In this document: piece by piece, positions 47,196 through 58,755 of the stretch
Numbering within the stretch: the first letter of the stretch is position 1
How the letters are laid out: each line of letters starts with the position of its first letter
Assembly: GCA_008694505.1 (NCBI GenBank)
Contig: VZDJ01000174.1
Location: forward strand, 12,374,285-12,438,284
Reading direction: 5' to 3'
From: Cyanoderma ruficeps
Taxonomy: Eukaryota > Chordata > Aves > Passeriformes > Timaliidae
DNA length: 64,000 bases
The notes under the pieces: model-generated
What the model was told of the DNA's origin: nothing
Databases searched by the model: none
The model's input: only the letters and a program-made list of their open reading frames with translations
Position numbers and translations under genes: made by a program

Positions 47196-49447
47196 ATTCC
47201 ATCCTTGCCCCACACTCTTCTCTCTAGGATTTCCAGACTCACAACCTCTAGAAAAGGTCGTTTGTCACAGACTCACCTGTGTATTAAAAACCCTAAAAAT
47301 TCAGCTTCTCAGAGTCACATTTTGCAAGGATGGGGGAAGTTCTCTGTATTTCCCTTTTCCTGAGGATAATTATAACCCTTGGTTCCTGCTCCTGATCACA
47401 GCCCCAGCAGCACTGGGCATCTCACCATCACCAGAGACAATTGATAGAGGATAAAAGCAAAACCTGGAGTTACCCTTCAAATGACCTTCAGAGAAGCAAG
47501 TGCTGTACAGGTACTAATGCTGCTTTCTGCAAAGCCTCTGACAATGGGCACAAGTCCTGCACTCTGAGAACCCTGATGGACAAACATAAAATAAATTGTA
47601 CTTGGTTTGTGTGCATCAATAAAAAGGAAATGGATTGGAGCAGTAAAAACCCCTTTATGATGGGTTAAATTATTTCCTCACTAGACAGGATTGGGAGGGA
47701 TGTTTCAAATGAGCCAGACTCACAGACTGAAAGAATTTGGACACCTGGAGCTCAGAAAGATGTTGTTTATCACCTGTGAGTGAAAACCTGATTCTGGTAT
47801 AGAAACTCAAGCACGTTCCTGCAGAACTCTGCAGACAGAAATCCCTCCCAGGCTGCCTTTCCAGCACCTGGCTGCCCAAGGCATAAAGGAAAAGCTTAAA
47901 TTGGCCAGGTCTGATGTGTTCTATCCAGAACTGAAGTATCCACAGTGCTGAGCCCGACCCAGCCCCTCTCCCTGGACAAGCAGCAGCCTCAGTGTGACAT
48001 GGACAGTAAAGGCAGTGGCATTACTGGAGTTTGGAGACCTTGAAGGCAGCACTCACCCCCCTCCAGCCTCACCCACTGCGTGATTGATGGGAGCACTGAG
48101 GAGCTCGTTAATTAATGAATCTCAGTACTCGTGTTACTGCTCTGCAGGTCCCTGCTCTGCATCACGGCACTGTGCTCCCTAATGCTTCCCTGATTATCCA
48201 GTTGTTGAGCAGCTGGAGGGGCCCTCCCAGCTGCACCAGGGAGCTGCTGCAGGGTGCAGCACAGCACCTTTGTGGGCTGTTTGTTTAAATTAGAGTTCAG
48301 TGTAAGACTGTGGAGGCTCCTTCTTTCCAGATTATTTTAGAGCCTACCCACAGCTCCTTTACTTCCCCACCCATGACCTGCAGTGTCAGCCTAAGCAGCT
48401 GTTTGCCAACAGCTGGATTTGCCCCCAGCAGATGTGCTCAGACCTGCTCCTGAGCAGGTCTGGCTTCTTTTTTGGTGGCCAAATCGTTTGAGGTATTTCT
48501 CCTTCTCAAAAGTTGTCTGAGAGGATGGCAAGGGACCCTCTGACCCCTGGAGGTCAGAGAGGTGTTGTGTACAGAGCACAGCTGAACTGGGGGGGTGACA
48601 TGGGACACAAATTGCCAACTGCAGCCGCTGTGAGAACTGCTCAGGCTCTGGAAAGCTCTGTCCAGCCCCCAGTGCTGCAGGAGAGCAGTGTCCCAGAGCC
48701 TTCCCTTCTCACGGGGTCTGGGTGGGAAGGTGAAGGCTGCTCACAACCAAACCCACCACTCCAGATGCCCAGGAGTCCCTTGCTGTGTCTGGGCTAACGA
48801 GATCTGGATTGCTGGGTTAATGTCATGTCTGAAATGACACCCTCTGCTCCTGCCTCCCCTTCTGGGATGCACCAAGCCAGGTGATGCTCCCTCACCTTCA
48901 CAAAACTCTGAGCTGCTTTGGACTCCTGTCACCTGAGCAGCTTTAAAAGTACAGCCAGAGAACAGCAAATCCAAAGAGGCAGAAATGGAATTCCTTTGGC
49001 TCTTTCCATCTTTTCAGGGAATAAAAATAGCAAGTCATAATGCAGTAGATAGCCCAAGTGAGGTTCAATATTCAGCAGTCCTGTGGTGAATTTCCAGTTA
49101 AGAAACAAAACAACAAAATTATTTTGGATTCAGGAAGGTGAGTCACATTAAAAACACACTTATTTTGGTACCTGTCTTGAGGAACTCTGACAGTGCCAAG
49201 CTCCCCACTGCTGAGCTGGAACTATCTGCACACAAGGATCCCAGGATGAGCACTGCCTGCATCCTGCTTTTGGAAGAGCTATTTAAGGAGCAGAATTGTA
49301 AGACACAATTCCAGTTGTTGGAATACCTGTCTAAAGCTTTCAGTCTGGGCCTAATCCCTGCCAGTCTCAGCCAAGAGCACAAAGGCCAAAGAAGGCTCTG
49401 CCAAGGTGTGTGAACCAGGCTGAGCAGGGCTGCAGCCATGGGCTCAC

Positions 49448-49555
49448 CTGCACTGTGGACAGGAACACGGCCATCACCTGCCCTTGGCTCTTGGCCAGGG
49501 ACCGCAGCACGTCCAGGGACAGGATATTTGTTGTTCCCTCCCATATGGACAGCAC
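49448..49555 (-). CDS. Acyl-CoA dehydrogenase exon 11 with catalytic Glu, residues 460-495
   Basis: CCCACAG acceptor, GTGAGC donor, 108 bp, phase 0/0. It encodes [20 protein letters not shown]. Glu465 aligns with the catalytic base of acyl-CoA dehydrogenases. Confidence 0.97.
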
Positions 49556-49935
49556 CTGTGGGGAAGAGGAGATTGTGGAAGGGCATGAGGGAGCCTCTGC
49601 AGTGGCTGCAGCAAAGGAGGGGAGTGTGAGGGAAGACAGACACAGGGCAGAAGCAAGGGATAGCCAGGATATCTGCAGGGATGTCTCACAACAAGTGGAA
49701 GGGAGCAGTGGAGCCCAGCTCCATTGCTGTGCTAGGGAACAGCCTCAGCACCAGGGACAGATCCTGTCCTTTCCTGGGGGAGACTGGGCTCAGCAGGAAG
49801 GCAGTGAGGGAAGAGCTGCCACACCTGGAGTGAGCCTGGGAGGGCTGTGTTCCTCGAGTGTGCCTCTAACAGGGAATCAGAGTGCTGTGCAGGGGACTTG
49901 GTGACACACAGGACCTTCTCCTGCCACCCCCTTAC

Positions 49936-50028
49936 CAGAGCATCCCGGAGTATGACTGGCAAGCCTGTGTCCTCCATGTAACCTTGGCCCCCAAAACTCT
50001 CCATTGCCTCAACAGCCACGGCAGAAGC
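49936..50028 (-). CDS. Acyl-CoA dehydrogenase exon 10, residues 429-459
   Basis: TTTGCAG acceptor, GTAAGG donor, 93 bp, phase 0/0. It encodes AVAVEAMESFGGQGYMEDTG. FGGQGY is the FAD-dimer contact motif of the superfamily. Confidence 0.97.
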
Positions 50029-50133
50029 CTGCAAAAGGCAGAGAGCTGGCATGATCCACAGAGCCTGAGGGGAAAATCCAACCTCCCACCACAGAGTAGC
50101 TCCTGCTGGGATGGGCTGACTGGGTCTGCTCAC

Positions 50134-50157
50134 CTCCTGAGGCAGGTTGGTCACCAC
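50134..50157 (-). CDS. Candidate 24-bp microexon (VVTNLPQE)
   Basis: Between exons 9 and 10, a 24-bp open segment is bounded by CTCCTGCAG and GTGAGC and is in phase 0 on both sides. It would add eight residues after Gln428. Exons 9 and 10 already align to AidB without it, so it may be an alternative insert or a chance match. Confidence 0.3.
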
Positions 50158-50350
50158 CTGCAGGAGGAGCAGATGGGAATGAACCCTGGGTGACACTGAG
50201 AGAGGACCTGCAGGAGCAGCAGCCTCCAGAGCAGGAACTGCTGCAGGTCCTGCAGGTATCCCCTGCTCTCACTGCTGTGTCACTCACTCCTCTTCCCAGC
50301 TCTGTGGCTGCCAACATTCCACACTCTGGGCTAATCAATCTGTTCCATAC

Positions 50351-50491
50351 CTGCTTCCCTGTGTACAGTTTGGCCACTGGGACGAGCAGCCTCAGCAGCA
50401 GCTGCTCCTGCTCACTCGCCAGGTTGGTTTCAGCCAGGCCCAGCAGGCGAACGATCTCCATAAGCAGCAGAAATGCTCCTCTCACCTGCAC
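50351..50491 (-). CDS. Acyl-CoA dehydrogenase exon 9, residues 382-428
   Basis: CTCACAG acceptor, GTATGG donor, 141 bp, phase 0/0. It encodes LLMEIVRLLG, EQLLLRLLVPVAKLYTGKQ, a helical segment. Confidence 0.95.
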
Positions 50492-51432
50492 CTGTGAGCA
50501 GAGGACAGGGGAACTCACTGGCACGGATCTTGGACTCTGCTGACTCCAGAACTCCATGCATGAGATTGCCTGCAGGGTAAAATGCCACCCCTGCCTGCTC
50601 AGAGACCCCTCACAGCTTCAGAGACCTCTGAGCGGCCAAGGCACAAAGTATGGAGTATTAAAGGTTCTCTGCCACTCTTGGACACTGTGATGCAGTAAAG
50701 GGACAATGCATTTCATCAGGCCTACTTGAGCCTGAACAAAGATCCTAAAAGGCATCCAGGCCCCAAATCCACATCCTTTCAAAAAGTAAGGGATGTGAGA
50801 TATGATCAACCTCTGAGCACCAGGAGCTGCAAGGTCTGTGACAGATTTCTTCCTGAGCAGCTTACTTGCCTGGCAAGTTTTGAGGTGGGAAGCATCAGGG
50901 TACAGAGGTCTGTGTTGTGGGACTATGTAGGATCTGCCCTTCCTTTCACAGGGGGAGTTCAGGCCACAGGCATGAGATGCTGGAGCCTGAAATCATGTTT
51001 GACAGATGGTGGCCACCTTGCCCCACCTTGCAAGAGAAGTTTTAAATACTGTTTACAGCCCATCTCCGGGTGCAGGAGCTCCCAGGAAAGTTGGATGAGT
51101 CCATACCAGTCTTGGACAAGAGTCAAGTGACTGAGGTGTCAGGCCTGGATTCTGAGGCAAACACTCAACTTCAGAGGTCATGGCTTATCATAGTAATGGC
51201 ACTTCTTTCTCTCAGGGAAACTCCCAGGTAATTTAGGATAGCAGAGGAGTTAGGCCTGTAATCAAATCCCACTAGAGTACAACAATTCCCTTGCTGCATC
51301 CACCTTGCTGTAGCAGGAATGGCCTCCTAAATCTGAGTGCAGGCTGGCTGTGGTCACTAACAGCACAGGCCTGTTAACATCTCTGCCCTCTTTCCTTCCC
51401 AACAGGTCCAGCCTGGCCCCCAAAAGCCTCAC

Positions 51433-51532
51433 CTCCATCCGGGCTATCGTCTGCATGTGCAGGGGATGGTCCTTGAGGAGCTTCCCAAAGGCCACACGCT
51501 TCTGGGCATAGTCCCTGCTCAGACTGACCATC
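51433..51532 (-). CDS. Acyl-CoA dehydrogenase exon 8, residues 348-381
   Basis: CCTCCAG acceptor, GTGAGG donor, 100 bp. It encodes RDYAQKRVAFGKLLKDHPLH. Its R..FGK.L...P motif contacts FAD in acyl-CoA dehydrogenases. Confidence 0.97.
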
Positions 51533-51793
51533 CTGGAGGGAACACGCACAGGGAACAGTTACACCAGCAACTTCCCACTTCTGAGCATTCCCTGCCAGTC
51601 CCCTCCACCATGAGAGCCCTGCTCAGCTGTACCACACCTGTACAGGTCACCCACCCACAGGCCACCCACCTCCAGCACTGCCCTCCAGGCCTGTCCTACA
51701 AAGGGGACACCCAGCTGCAATGCTGAGCACTGCAAAGTCCCCTTGTCCTGACCAGCTGTCCCTTCAGCCCTGGGGGATCCATGCTGCCTTCAC

Positions 51794-51888
51794 CTTCTCA
51801 TGGAAGCCACTGCACCAATGACGTTGTGAATCCGAGTGATGTTCAGCATGTTGGAGATGGCGGCCACTCCACGACCCTCTGCAGAGAT
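51794..51888 (-). CDS. Acyl-CoA dehydrogenase exon 7, residues 317-348
   Basis: CCTTGCAG acceptor, GTGAAG donor, 95 bp. It encodes GRGVAAISNMLNITRIHNVI, the first helix of the C-terminal domain. Confidence 0.96.
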
Positions 51889-52084
51889 CTGCAAGGAGCA
51901 AGGGCTGCCATGAGCCTTTCACATGCCTGGGATAGGGATGGACATGGGAATGAAAATGGTGTCAACAGGCACACAGACACAGGCTGTCAACTCTGTCCCT
52001 GTTTGCCCTCAGGCACTCAGAGACTTGCTTGCTTTAAAATACATTTGTCTCATTTTAGCCAAGTCTGTGGCGTGATGTGGCTGC

Positions 52085-52236
52085 CCCATCCCTGAAAGTG
52101 TCCCAGGCCAGGTTAGACGGGACTTGGAGCAACCTTGTCTGGTGGAAGGTGTCCCTATCCATGGCAAGGTGTGGAATGAGATGAGTTTTAAGGTCCCTTC
52201 CAACCCAACCCATCCTGGGATTCCGTTTCTATGACC
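52085..52236 (+). mobile_element. CR1 LINE short 3' fragment
   Basis: GCTGCCCCATCCCTGAAAGT to the GATTCCGTTTCTATGACC terminus, in an acyl-CoA dehydrogenase intron. Confidence 0.87.
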
Positions 52237-52571
52237 ATGGCTTTTGGAGACCGTGTCAGCATGATCAGTTCTGGTCCCTGCTGCTTGTTCCTACCTGCAC
52301 ACCACACAAACTGGCTCAGGAACCAGGATTAGAGAAATGACCAGCCTAAAATAACTTTTTCTTTTTTTTTGTCTTCTCTCACATCTTTTCCTGAACTCTT
52401 CTCAGCTCTGCCCCAGACAGAGCCCCACCAGTGAATTGTTCTGTGATGTGGACAGCCAAGCCACAGAGGTGGAAGAGAGGAACTTTTTCAGTTGGGATCT
52501 CTGCTGAAAGCCCAGGAGTGAGTACCATGCCAGGGCAGCCTAGTCCCCAGGGCAGGGGAACTCTTACACAC

Positions 52572-52730
52572 CAGCTCTGCTCTGGCTCCTTGCAGCCACA
52601 GCTCTGCTGTTGCCATCTGCCTCGTGCCCAGCTTGTCCTTCAGCCTTTGCACCTGGATGCTGTTCAGGTTCCCCTCCTCATCCCGAACCCTCAGGAAGAA
52701 CAGGGACAGGCCTCTGGAGCCCTGGGTACA
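52572..52730 (-). CDS. Acyl-CoA dehydrogenase exon 6, residues 264-316
   Basis: CTTGCAG acceptor, GTGTGT donor, 159 bp, phase 0/0. It encodes GLSLFFLRVRDEEGNLNSIQ and KDKLGTRQMATAELWLQGAR, the beta-domain end. Confidence 0.96.
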
Positions 52731-52833
52731 CTGCAAGGCACACAGAGAGGATTATGCAACATGGAACAAAAAGAATGTCCCTGCTATGTCCCTGCTCCTT
52801 CCCCTGGTTCCCCACCCAACCAAACTGGCTTAC

Positions 52834-52967
52834 CTGTCCTTCAGCATCTGCTATCCTGGCCAGGGTTAATGCCATATCAGAATCAGCTGCTGATGTGAAC
52901 CACTTAAATCCATACAGACGATAGGTGCCATCTGGCTGCTTCCTGGCCACAGTCTCAGTGCCATTTG
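52834..52967 (-). CDS. Acyl-CoA dehydrogenase exon 5, residues 219-263
   Basis: TTTTTCAG acceptor, GTAAGC donor, 134 bp. It encodes YRLYGFKWFTSAADSDMALT, the beta-barrel segment with the typical G.KWF motif. Confidence 0.96.
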
Positions 52968-53365
52968 CTGAAAAAGAGGAGAAAGTTTCCTGGTCTTAAG
53001 GGAACTTCTGCACCAATCAATGCTGATTTTACAGTGTAAGCAGCAGCTCCTTTAAGGCACTTCTTGCTATGAAGATGGAGCATGGGTTAGCTGTTAATCT
53101 CTTTCATTGACCCTCGATAAGAAATGCAGAGTGTATAATCCAGTGCCTCCAGTTCTTTAGGGGTTACCACAGTCAAGAACACAAAGGGCTCTGTGTGTAC
53201 AAGAGGACAGAGATCGGGTCTTTTGTTGGTTAAAAAGCAGAGCTGTGCAGAGGATTTGGATGATTTGTAAGGAAGTCCTAAACCAGCTCCCTGTCTTTTA
53301 AGGTTCCCCACATCCTTCATGTTCAGTTCTCACTGCCACATCTGTTCCCACCCCAGAGCACGTAC

Positions 53366-53483
53366 CAACATCTGAGCCACCCCTTCGCTCAGTCATCCAC
53401 TGGCCAGAGGTCCAGAACTTCTTGGGATCACGGGATGTCAGACGGTCAAAAGCATTTTTCAGAGACCCAGGAGTACCCAGTGA
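53366..53483 (-). CDS. Acyl-CoA dehydrogenase exon 4, residues 180-219
   Basis: AAACAG acceptor, GTACGT donor, 118 bp. It encodes FWTSGQWMTERRGGSDV. The TE..GGSDVG loop contacts flavin and substrate in this superfamily. Confidence 0.96.
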
Positions 53484-54056
53484 CTGTTTGAGGGGAGGGA
53501 AAATAAACTGAGATGATCATAATACAATAGCTGAGTTGCCTTAACTGGTGTGTTCAGGCCAGTGTGGAAGGCAGGTGGGTGTCCTGCACTGCAGAGCATC
53601 TGCAGGTGCTGCTGAGAGCCAGCCCAGCTCCCCCCAGCCGCTGCAGCACTGTGCAGACAGAAGGCAAAGACCTGTGTTACAACACAGAGTGCTGAGCATC
53701 CCTATCCCTTTGGATTTCTGGAGAGAGATGTCTCAAACAGTCCATGTGCCAGGTTCATGTACACTGGATGTCAGCAGCACCCACAGAGCTGCAGGGAAGA
53801 GGGAACTGATTTGTGCTGCTCTAAGTTTTGGTGAATTAAAATGCCCAGGGTTAGCTACCTTAGGGATATTTTTCTCCGAATCCTATGTAGCCACTGAGAC
53901 AATGCAAAGGGGGTCATTAAGATGCAGAGCCAAACATTCCAGCTGGTAAAGTCTTGGTGGTTTGGTGCATTTACATCAGGTATGGATCTGACCTATAATA
54001 TCTAACTGCTACTCCACACAAAAATGGGAAAATAAATGATCTTGCAGTAAAAACAT

Positions 54057-54203
54057 ATCATAGGATCATAGAAATACAGAATGGTTTGGGTTGCGAGGAG
54101 TCCTAAAGCTCATCCAATCCCACCCCCTGCCATGGGCAGAGACACCTTCTACTTTACCAGGTTGCTCCAAGCCCTGTCAAACCTGGCCTTGGACACTTCC
54201 TCT
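54057..54203 (-). mobile_element. CR1 LINE short 3' fragment
   Basis: It starts ATAGGATCATAGAAATACAG and contains the reverse CTGCCATGGGCAGAGACACC. Confidence 0.87.
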
Positions 54204-54479
54204 TGGGACACCCCTTCCAGCTACCTGCAGTGCCAGAGGTGCCATGTGCAGCAAAGGCCTTTAATGAACACAGTGCTGTCAGTGAATAGAAAAGCTGGCG
54301 TGGGCACATAGGCTGTGTCCTTAAGAGAGAAAGGCAGTGGGGGACAGAGCTGAGTCACAGAGCAAGGAAGGGCCATGCCCAGAACCAGATGGATCAGTGC
54401 TCCTCCATCCCTGGTCGGTGCTCCTGCCTCTAACCAGAAGTGCCAGGGCTGTGCCCTCAGGGACCAGCCAAGCTCATAC

Positions 54480-54579
54480 CTCAATGACTTTAGCTGCCCC
54501 ATCAGTCATGGCCAGTGGACAGCTGAAACCTCCAGAGGAGCTTGAGAACAAGTACAGTTTGACAGCCTGGTACAGGCGG
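54480..54579 (-). CDS. Acyl-CoA dehydrogenase exon 3, residues 146-179
   Basis: CTCCCAG acceptor, GTATGA donor, 100 bp. It encodes RLYQAVKLYLFSSSSGGFSC and PLAMTDGAAKVIE of the N-terminal helical domain. Confidence 0.94.
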
Positions 54580-55191
54580 CTGGGAGAGGGAGAGACAGAG
54601 GGAAAACAGACGGGTTACACAGCCATGCAGCAGCAGGAGGATAAAATATCTCAACTGGGAAAAGAGGAAAAATTACAGCCAGAACAGGTGAGGATCAGAC
54701 CACTCATTTCTGTGAGGGCAAAAACTGTTCCAGCCAGGAAGAGGGAGGAGGAGCAGCAGAGTTTCTCAGTCCCAGTGGGACAGTCAGCACCAGGCCAGCT
54801 TGTGCAGTTTTCAACAAGAAGAAATGTGGGTGTGGGTCTGTCTCCATGGTCTGGAATACAAAAAACCTGCCATAGAAATCCCACATCTTCAGCTGCATTA
54901 CAACTAACACACACAAAGTTGGAGTGGTGCAGGGAAGTGCCAGGCCCCACATTTAGGAAGGCGACATCAAAGAATATTATGATCAAGTGTGGGCCATTAG
55001 TTATGGCTTATCATTGGTGAGATGGAACATTGCAGTGGACAGAGAGACCTGCTGGGGACAGCAGGAGGTGTGCTGGTGTCCGTGCAGCATCTGCTACCGG
55101 TTACACAACCAGCTCAGTCCTGCAAAGTGCTGAATAAACCTTGGTAAGAATAATCAGGAAGGCACTGAGTCATTCCCAATTTCCCCATTAC

Positions 55192-55424
55192 CTCCAGTTG
55201 GAGTATCTTTTCTCATAGGCCTCAGCAATCAGCCCTTCTTCTGCTGAAATCTCCTTCATCCTCCTCCACGCCGAGCAGGTGTGGATGTGATCCACACGCT
55301 GCCCCCAGGCATTGTACTGCTGGAACACAGGGGGGTTCTGTTCACATTCCCAGCTCAGAGGTTGGATCTTGGTCAGCAGGCGGTTTCCAAACCTCTCCAG
55401 GTCCTGATGCACCTCCTCCAGGAC
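55192..55424 (-). CDS. Acyl-CoA dehydrogenase exon 2, residues 69-146
   Basis: TCCACAG acceptor, GTAATG donor, 233 bp. It encodes FGNRLLTKIQPL, NPPVFQQYNAWGQRVDHIHT and AWRRMKEISAEEGLIAEAYE, the N-terminal block characteristic of the AidB-like branch. Confidence 0.95.
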
Positions 55425-58400
55425 CTGTGGAGCAACAAGGAGAACCCTTCAGCACATCCCAGCCTCAGTCCCAGCTGGAAGGGCAGGGGACTGACCATGC
55501 TGTCCTGCAGTGCCAGTGGTCTCTTGTCACTTGGTCCTTCCATGCATTCCATAACACAGCATGACAGCTCCCTCAGCCTCTGCTGGCACAGCTGTGCTCC
55601 ACTGGCACTTTTTCTCTTTTTTCCCTCAAAACCATTTTATCAAGTTACTTCTGGCAGCATGTCTGGATTTCACAAAAGACAGAAGCACTTTAGTGTCAAG
55701 GCTGAGAATGACACAGATGCACACGAGCAGGGGGGTTGGATGAGACAGTCTCCAGAGGTGTCTCAGCCGCTCCGTGATTTACTGCTGGAGAAGAATGCCA
55801 GGGGGAAAGGCTGCCAAAACCTGAATGCCTTCATCTGTACAGGAAACTTCCACTGGGCTCAGCAGCTACCTGCCTGTCAGATTAGAAAAGGAGGGATGCA
55901 GCAGTCTTTTCAGCTTCAGCCTGGCATACAACATGTCTAGATTCAAATTCCCACCCTGCACCCAGCTTCCTGAAGGATTCACGTGCCCTCGTTTCTGCTG
56001 GGCTGGGCTCACCTGGATGGATATGGCTGTAGTTAATGGAGAGAAACCAGTGCTCACAGAGGAGTGATTCATTACAACCCCCTCAGATACCTATTTCAGG
56101 GTGACAGGAATTGCCTTTTGCAAGTTCTTTTCCATGTCTATGAGCAAAGCCAAATGAAGTTACCCAGATTTAAATAACCAGAATATTAGATGATGAAAAT
56201 CAGGCAAGAAGGACCCAACCTCCAGCCCTGTTGGACTCATTGGCCTAAACACATCCAAGACTGTGTTGCGGGTCAAAGAAGCACCTGATTTGCTTCCATG
56301 AGAGGAATATTCTTTGCTGTTCTCTGCCTCTCAAGAGATGCTCATTCCCTCCTCAATAAAATAATGAAGGAGGTGAATGCCATAATTGCTGCACCCCAAA
56401 TTGTGCAGTTATAAACCCAATTAATTTCCTGTTGATGAAATACAAACATGGCTTTTTCCTTTCCCTGCTGGTCCCTGTATTGACCTTCCGTTAATCTACA
56501 TCCTGTGTGATTGATTCCATCCTCCCTCTGCCATTCCATGTGTGTGATGAGGATCAAACACACATTGTCCAGGTGCCACTCTGCCACCCTCAGACCAGCC
56601 AGTTTTCCTTCAGCTGAACAGTGAAAGAATGTTAAAAATCACAAAACAAGCCAAAACCATGCACGAGAGCCTGTCAGCTGCTCCAGCTCAATGTAACACC
56701 TATATTTGCCATGGGCGTGCACCTCCAATCTTTATCACGGCCTGGCAATAAATTGAAGGTTGTTTTAGAGACATAACCCAGGAATACAAAGGTCATGGAC
56801 TTTGCTGAAGCACAAGAATCTTTGAACTGCTGGCCTGGTGGGTTTTTGTGGGCAGAAGAACATGAGTCTAGCAAGTAAATCTCTTGGTCTGAGTTCATAA
56901 AAGGAACTCACACAACAATCCCTTCACCATCATCCATATTTCTTAAAACCCCCCAACTGCCTCACTGGGAGCTCATGCCCTGACCACACACAGCCTGACA
57001 AACCACTGAATTACCCAAAAAAAGGTGATTATTTCCACAGTGAAAGAACAAAATCAAAACTCCTACACTTGTGACTGCTGAATGTCACACACAGCAGCCT
57101 CAGTGCTCCCAAGAATGGACACTGGGATGTGGAGAGGAAAAAATCATTTGGGTCAGGTCTGAGGCTACTGAGTGGTCTCATTCACCCTAATCTGTCCTTT
57201 GATGTCCCAAGCATGAAGATATGGGAAATGTGCAAATTAATGCACATTAGGAGTGCAAATAGATATCCTTTATATTAAAGGATGTATTTTCAGGGCAGCA
57301 AAACCTGTTCACAGATTACAAAGATCCCTGCTCACAATAACACCCAGAAAAAGCAGGTGCTTAATTCTGTCTTCTCCTTAAATCACCTTCAAACAGAAAG
57401 AAAATTTTTGTGCCATTTCAAGAAAATTTCTGTGTTTGACAAGCAATAGCACAACAGGAATCAGCCTCCAGTTTTGGTGGGACACCCAAAGCATCAGGGG
57501 TTGGTGCTGTCCTGGAGAGGAAGGTATTCCCATGGAGAGCACACTCTCAGTGCAGGCAGCAGCCGGGGCTCTCCTTTCCAGCAGTGAGGCAACACTGCCC
57601 CGCTGGGACCGAGTGTAGAAACAAAAGGGAGATGCTGCTCTTGGTTCTCTGGGAGATTTTGGAGCTGCTCTTCTCAGTTTGGGAAAGGAGTGGAAGCAGC
57701 CTTGTTGTACTGATCCTTTTATTCTCTGAGAGACCTGAATCATGCTTCTTCTGAAGGTGCAGATTAGGAGCAGGATCTTCATGGTTACCCAAAGGCATCC
57801 TCCTTTCCTGTCTTCTCTTCTGCCAAGAAGGCCACAGTGGTGCTTAGGGAGGCCTCATTCCTCTCTTTTGGGCTGCCTGTGACAAGCTCCCAGCCCTGGC
57901 AGCCTTCCCACTCTGTGTCTGCCAGGCCTCACAGAGCAAGCAGGGGAAGTGGGAGCCTCACTGAAAGCCAGGTCCCCTCCCCTCTGCTCTCCTGGTGGCT
58001 TTAGAAATCATGGCATTGCTTCTGCTGGAATAAATTGTGGAGAGAGGTCACACTCTGCTCCACAGGAACTGCTCCCTGAAAAATGGGAAGCACTTGTGGC
58101 CCGTGGGGTGATGGCAGAGGCCAGCCAGAGAGGTGAGCCACCTGCCCCCAGAGGTTCTTGTAGGACCAGAGCTCACAGCACAGACATCCAGATCTTGGAG
58201 CCTCACACCCCCCAAGCCTCATCTACACCTCTGAAATCCATACAGAGCCTTTCCTGGCTGAAAAATGAACCCAAAAATGCCACCAACCTGTGCTGAGAAC
58301 AAGCAAGCCCCAAGAGGCCTTTCGACCCTCTTGAGTACTTGGCTGAGAACAGGCCAAATCCTTAGGAATTCTCCTTAAAACCCCTCTATCCCCAGGAAGA

Positions 58401-58755
58401 GAGGTGGAAGAACAGATTTCTAAAAGGAACAGAGTTCCAAAGCAGAGTCTGGAAGCACCTTAGTTTGAAATTCCTTTCTTTACATGATCAGACAACAAAT
58501 GCCCACACTAGCAACCCCAAAACAGCATTGCAACACCCAGCCCAGTCCCAGGAGCCCACTGAGCCACTTGCTGTGTGTGTCTTGGCAGTGTTTATCACCC
58601 CTGCCCTCAAACACAAGAAGTTTTAAGGAATGCTAATAAATTCCCTCCAGTTAAACACTCAAAGACACAAACAGGCTCAGACAAACATTCAATTCAGAGT
58701 CTGAAGCAGCAAGTCGGCAGAGTCGTGGTGAGTACACACAGAAACACAAACAGAC
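55425..58755 (-). other. Acyl-CoA dehydrogenase first large intron
   Basis: 3.3 kb of unique sequence. I see no CR1 copy, RNA gene or second exon. Confidence 0.7.

Larger units (their letters stand above)
44502..49447 (-). other. Acyl-CoA dehydrogenase 4.9-kb intron
   Basis: It contains a CR1 copy (about 44,895-45,180), a truncated CR1 head (about 47,025-47,194) ending at an unresolved base, and a 12-bp triple repeat near 46,684. No other gene is recognised. Confidence 0.8.
50492..52571 (-). other. Acyl-CoA dehydrogenase introns between exons 6 and 9
   Basis: Intronic apart from the exons at 51,433 and 51,794. The intron between exons 6 and 7 holds a CR1 3' fragment at about 52,085-52,236. 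Confidence 0.8.
53484..55191 (-). other. Acyl-CoA dehydrogenase introns flanking exon 3
   Basis: They contain a CR1 3' fragment at about 54,057-54,203. The rest is unique. Confidence 0.8.

Noticed and set aside
50009..50557. 182-residue minus-strand ORF
   Set aside because: It combines exon 9 with intron read-through. Exons 9 and 10 have good splice sites and join without it.
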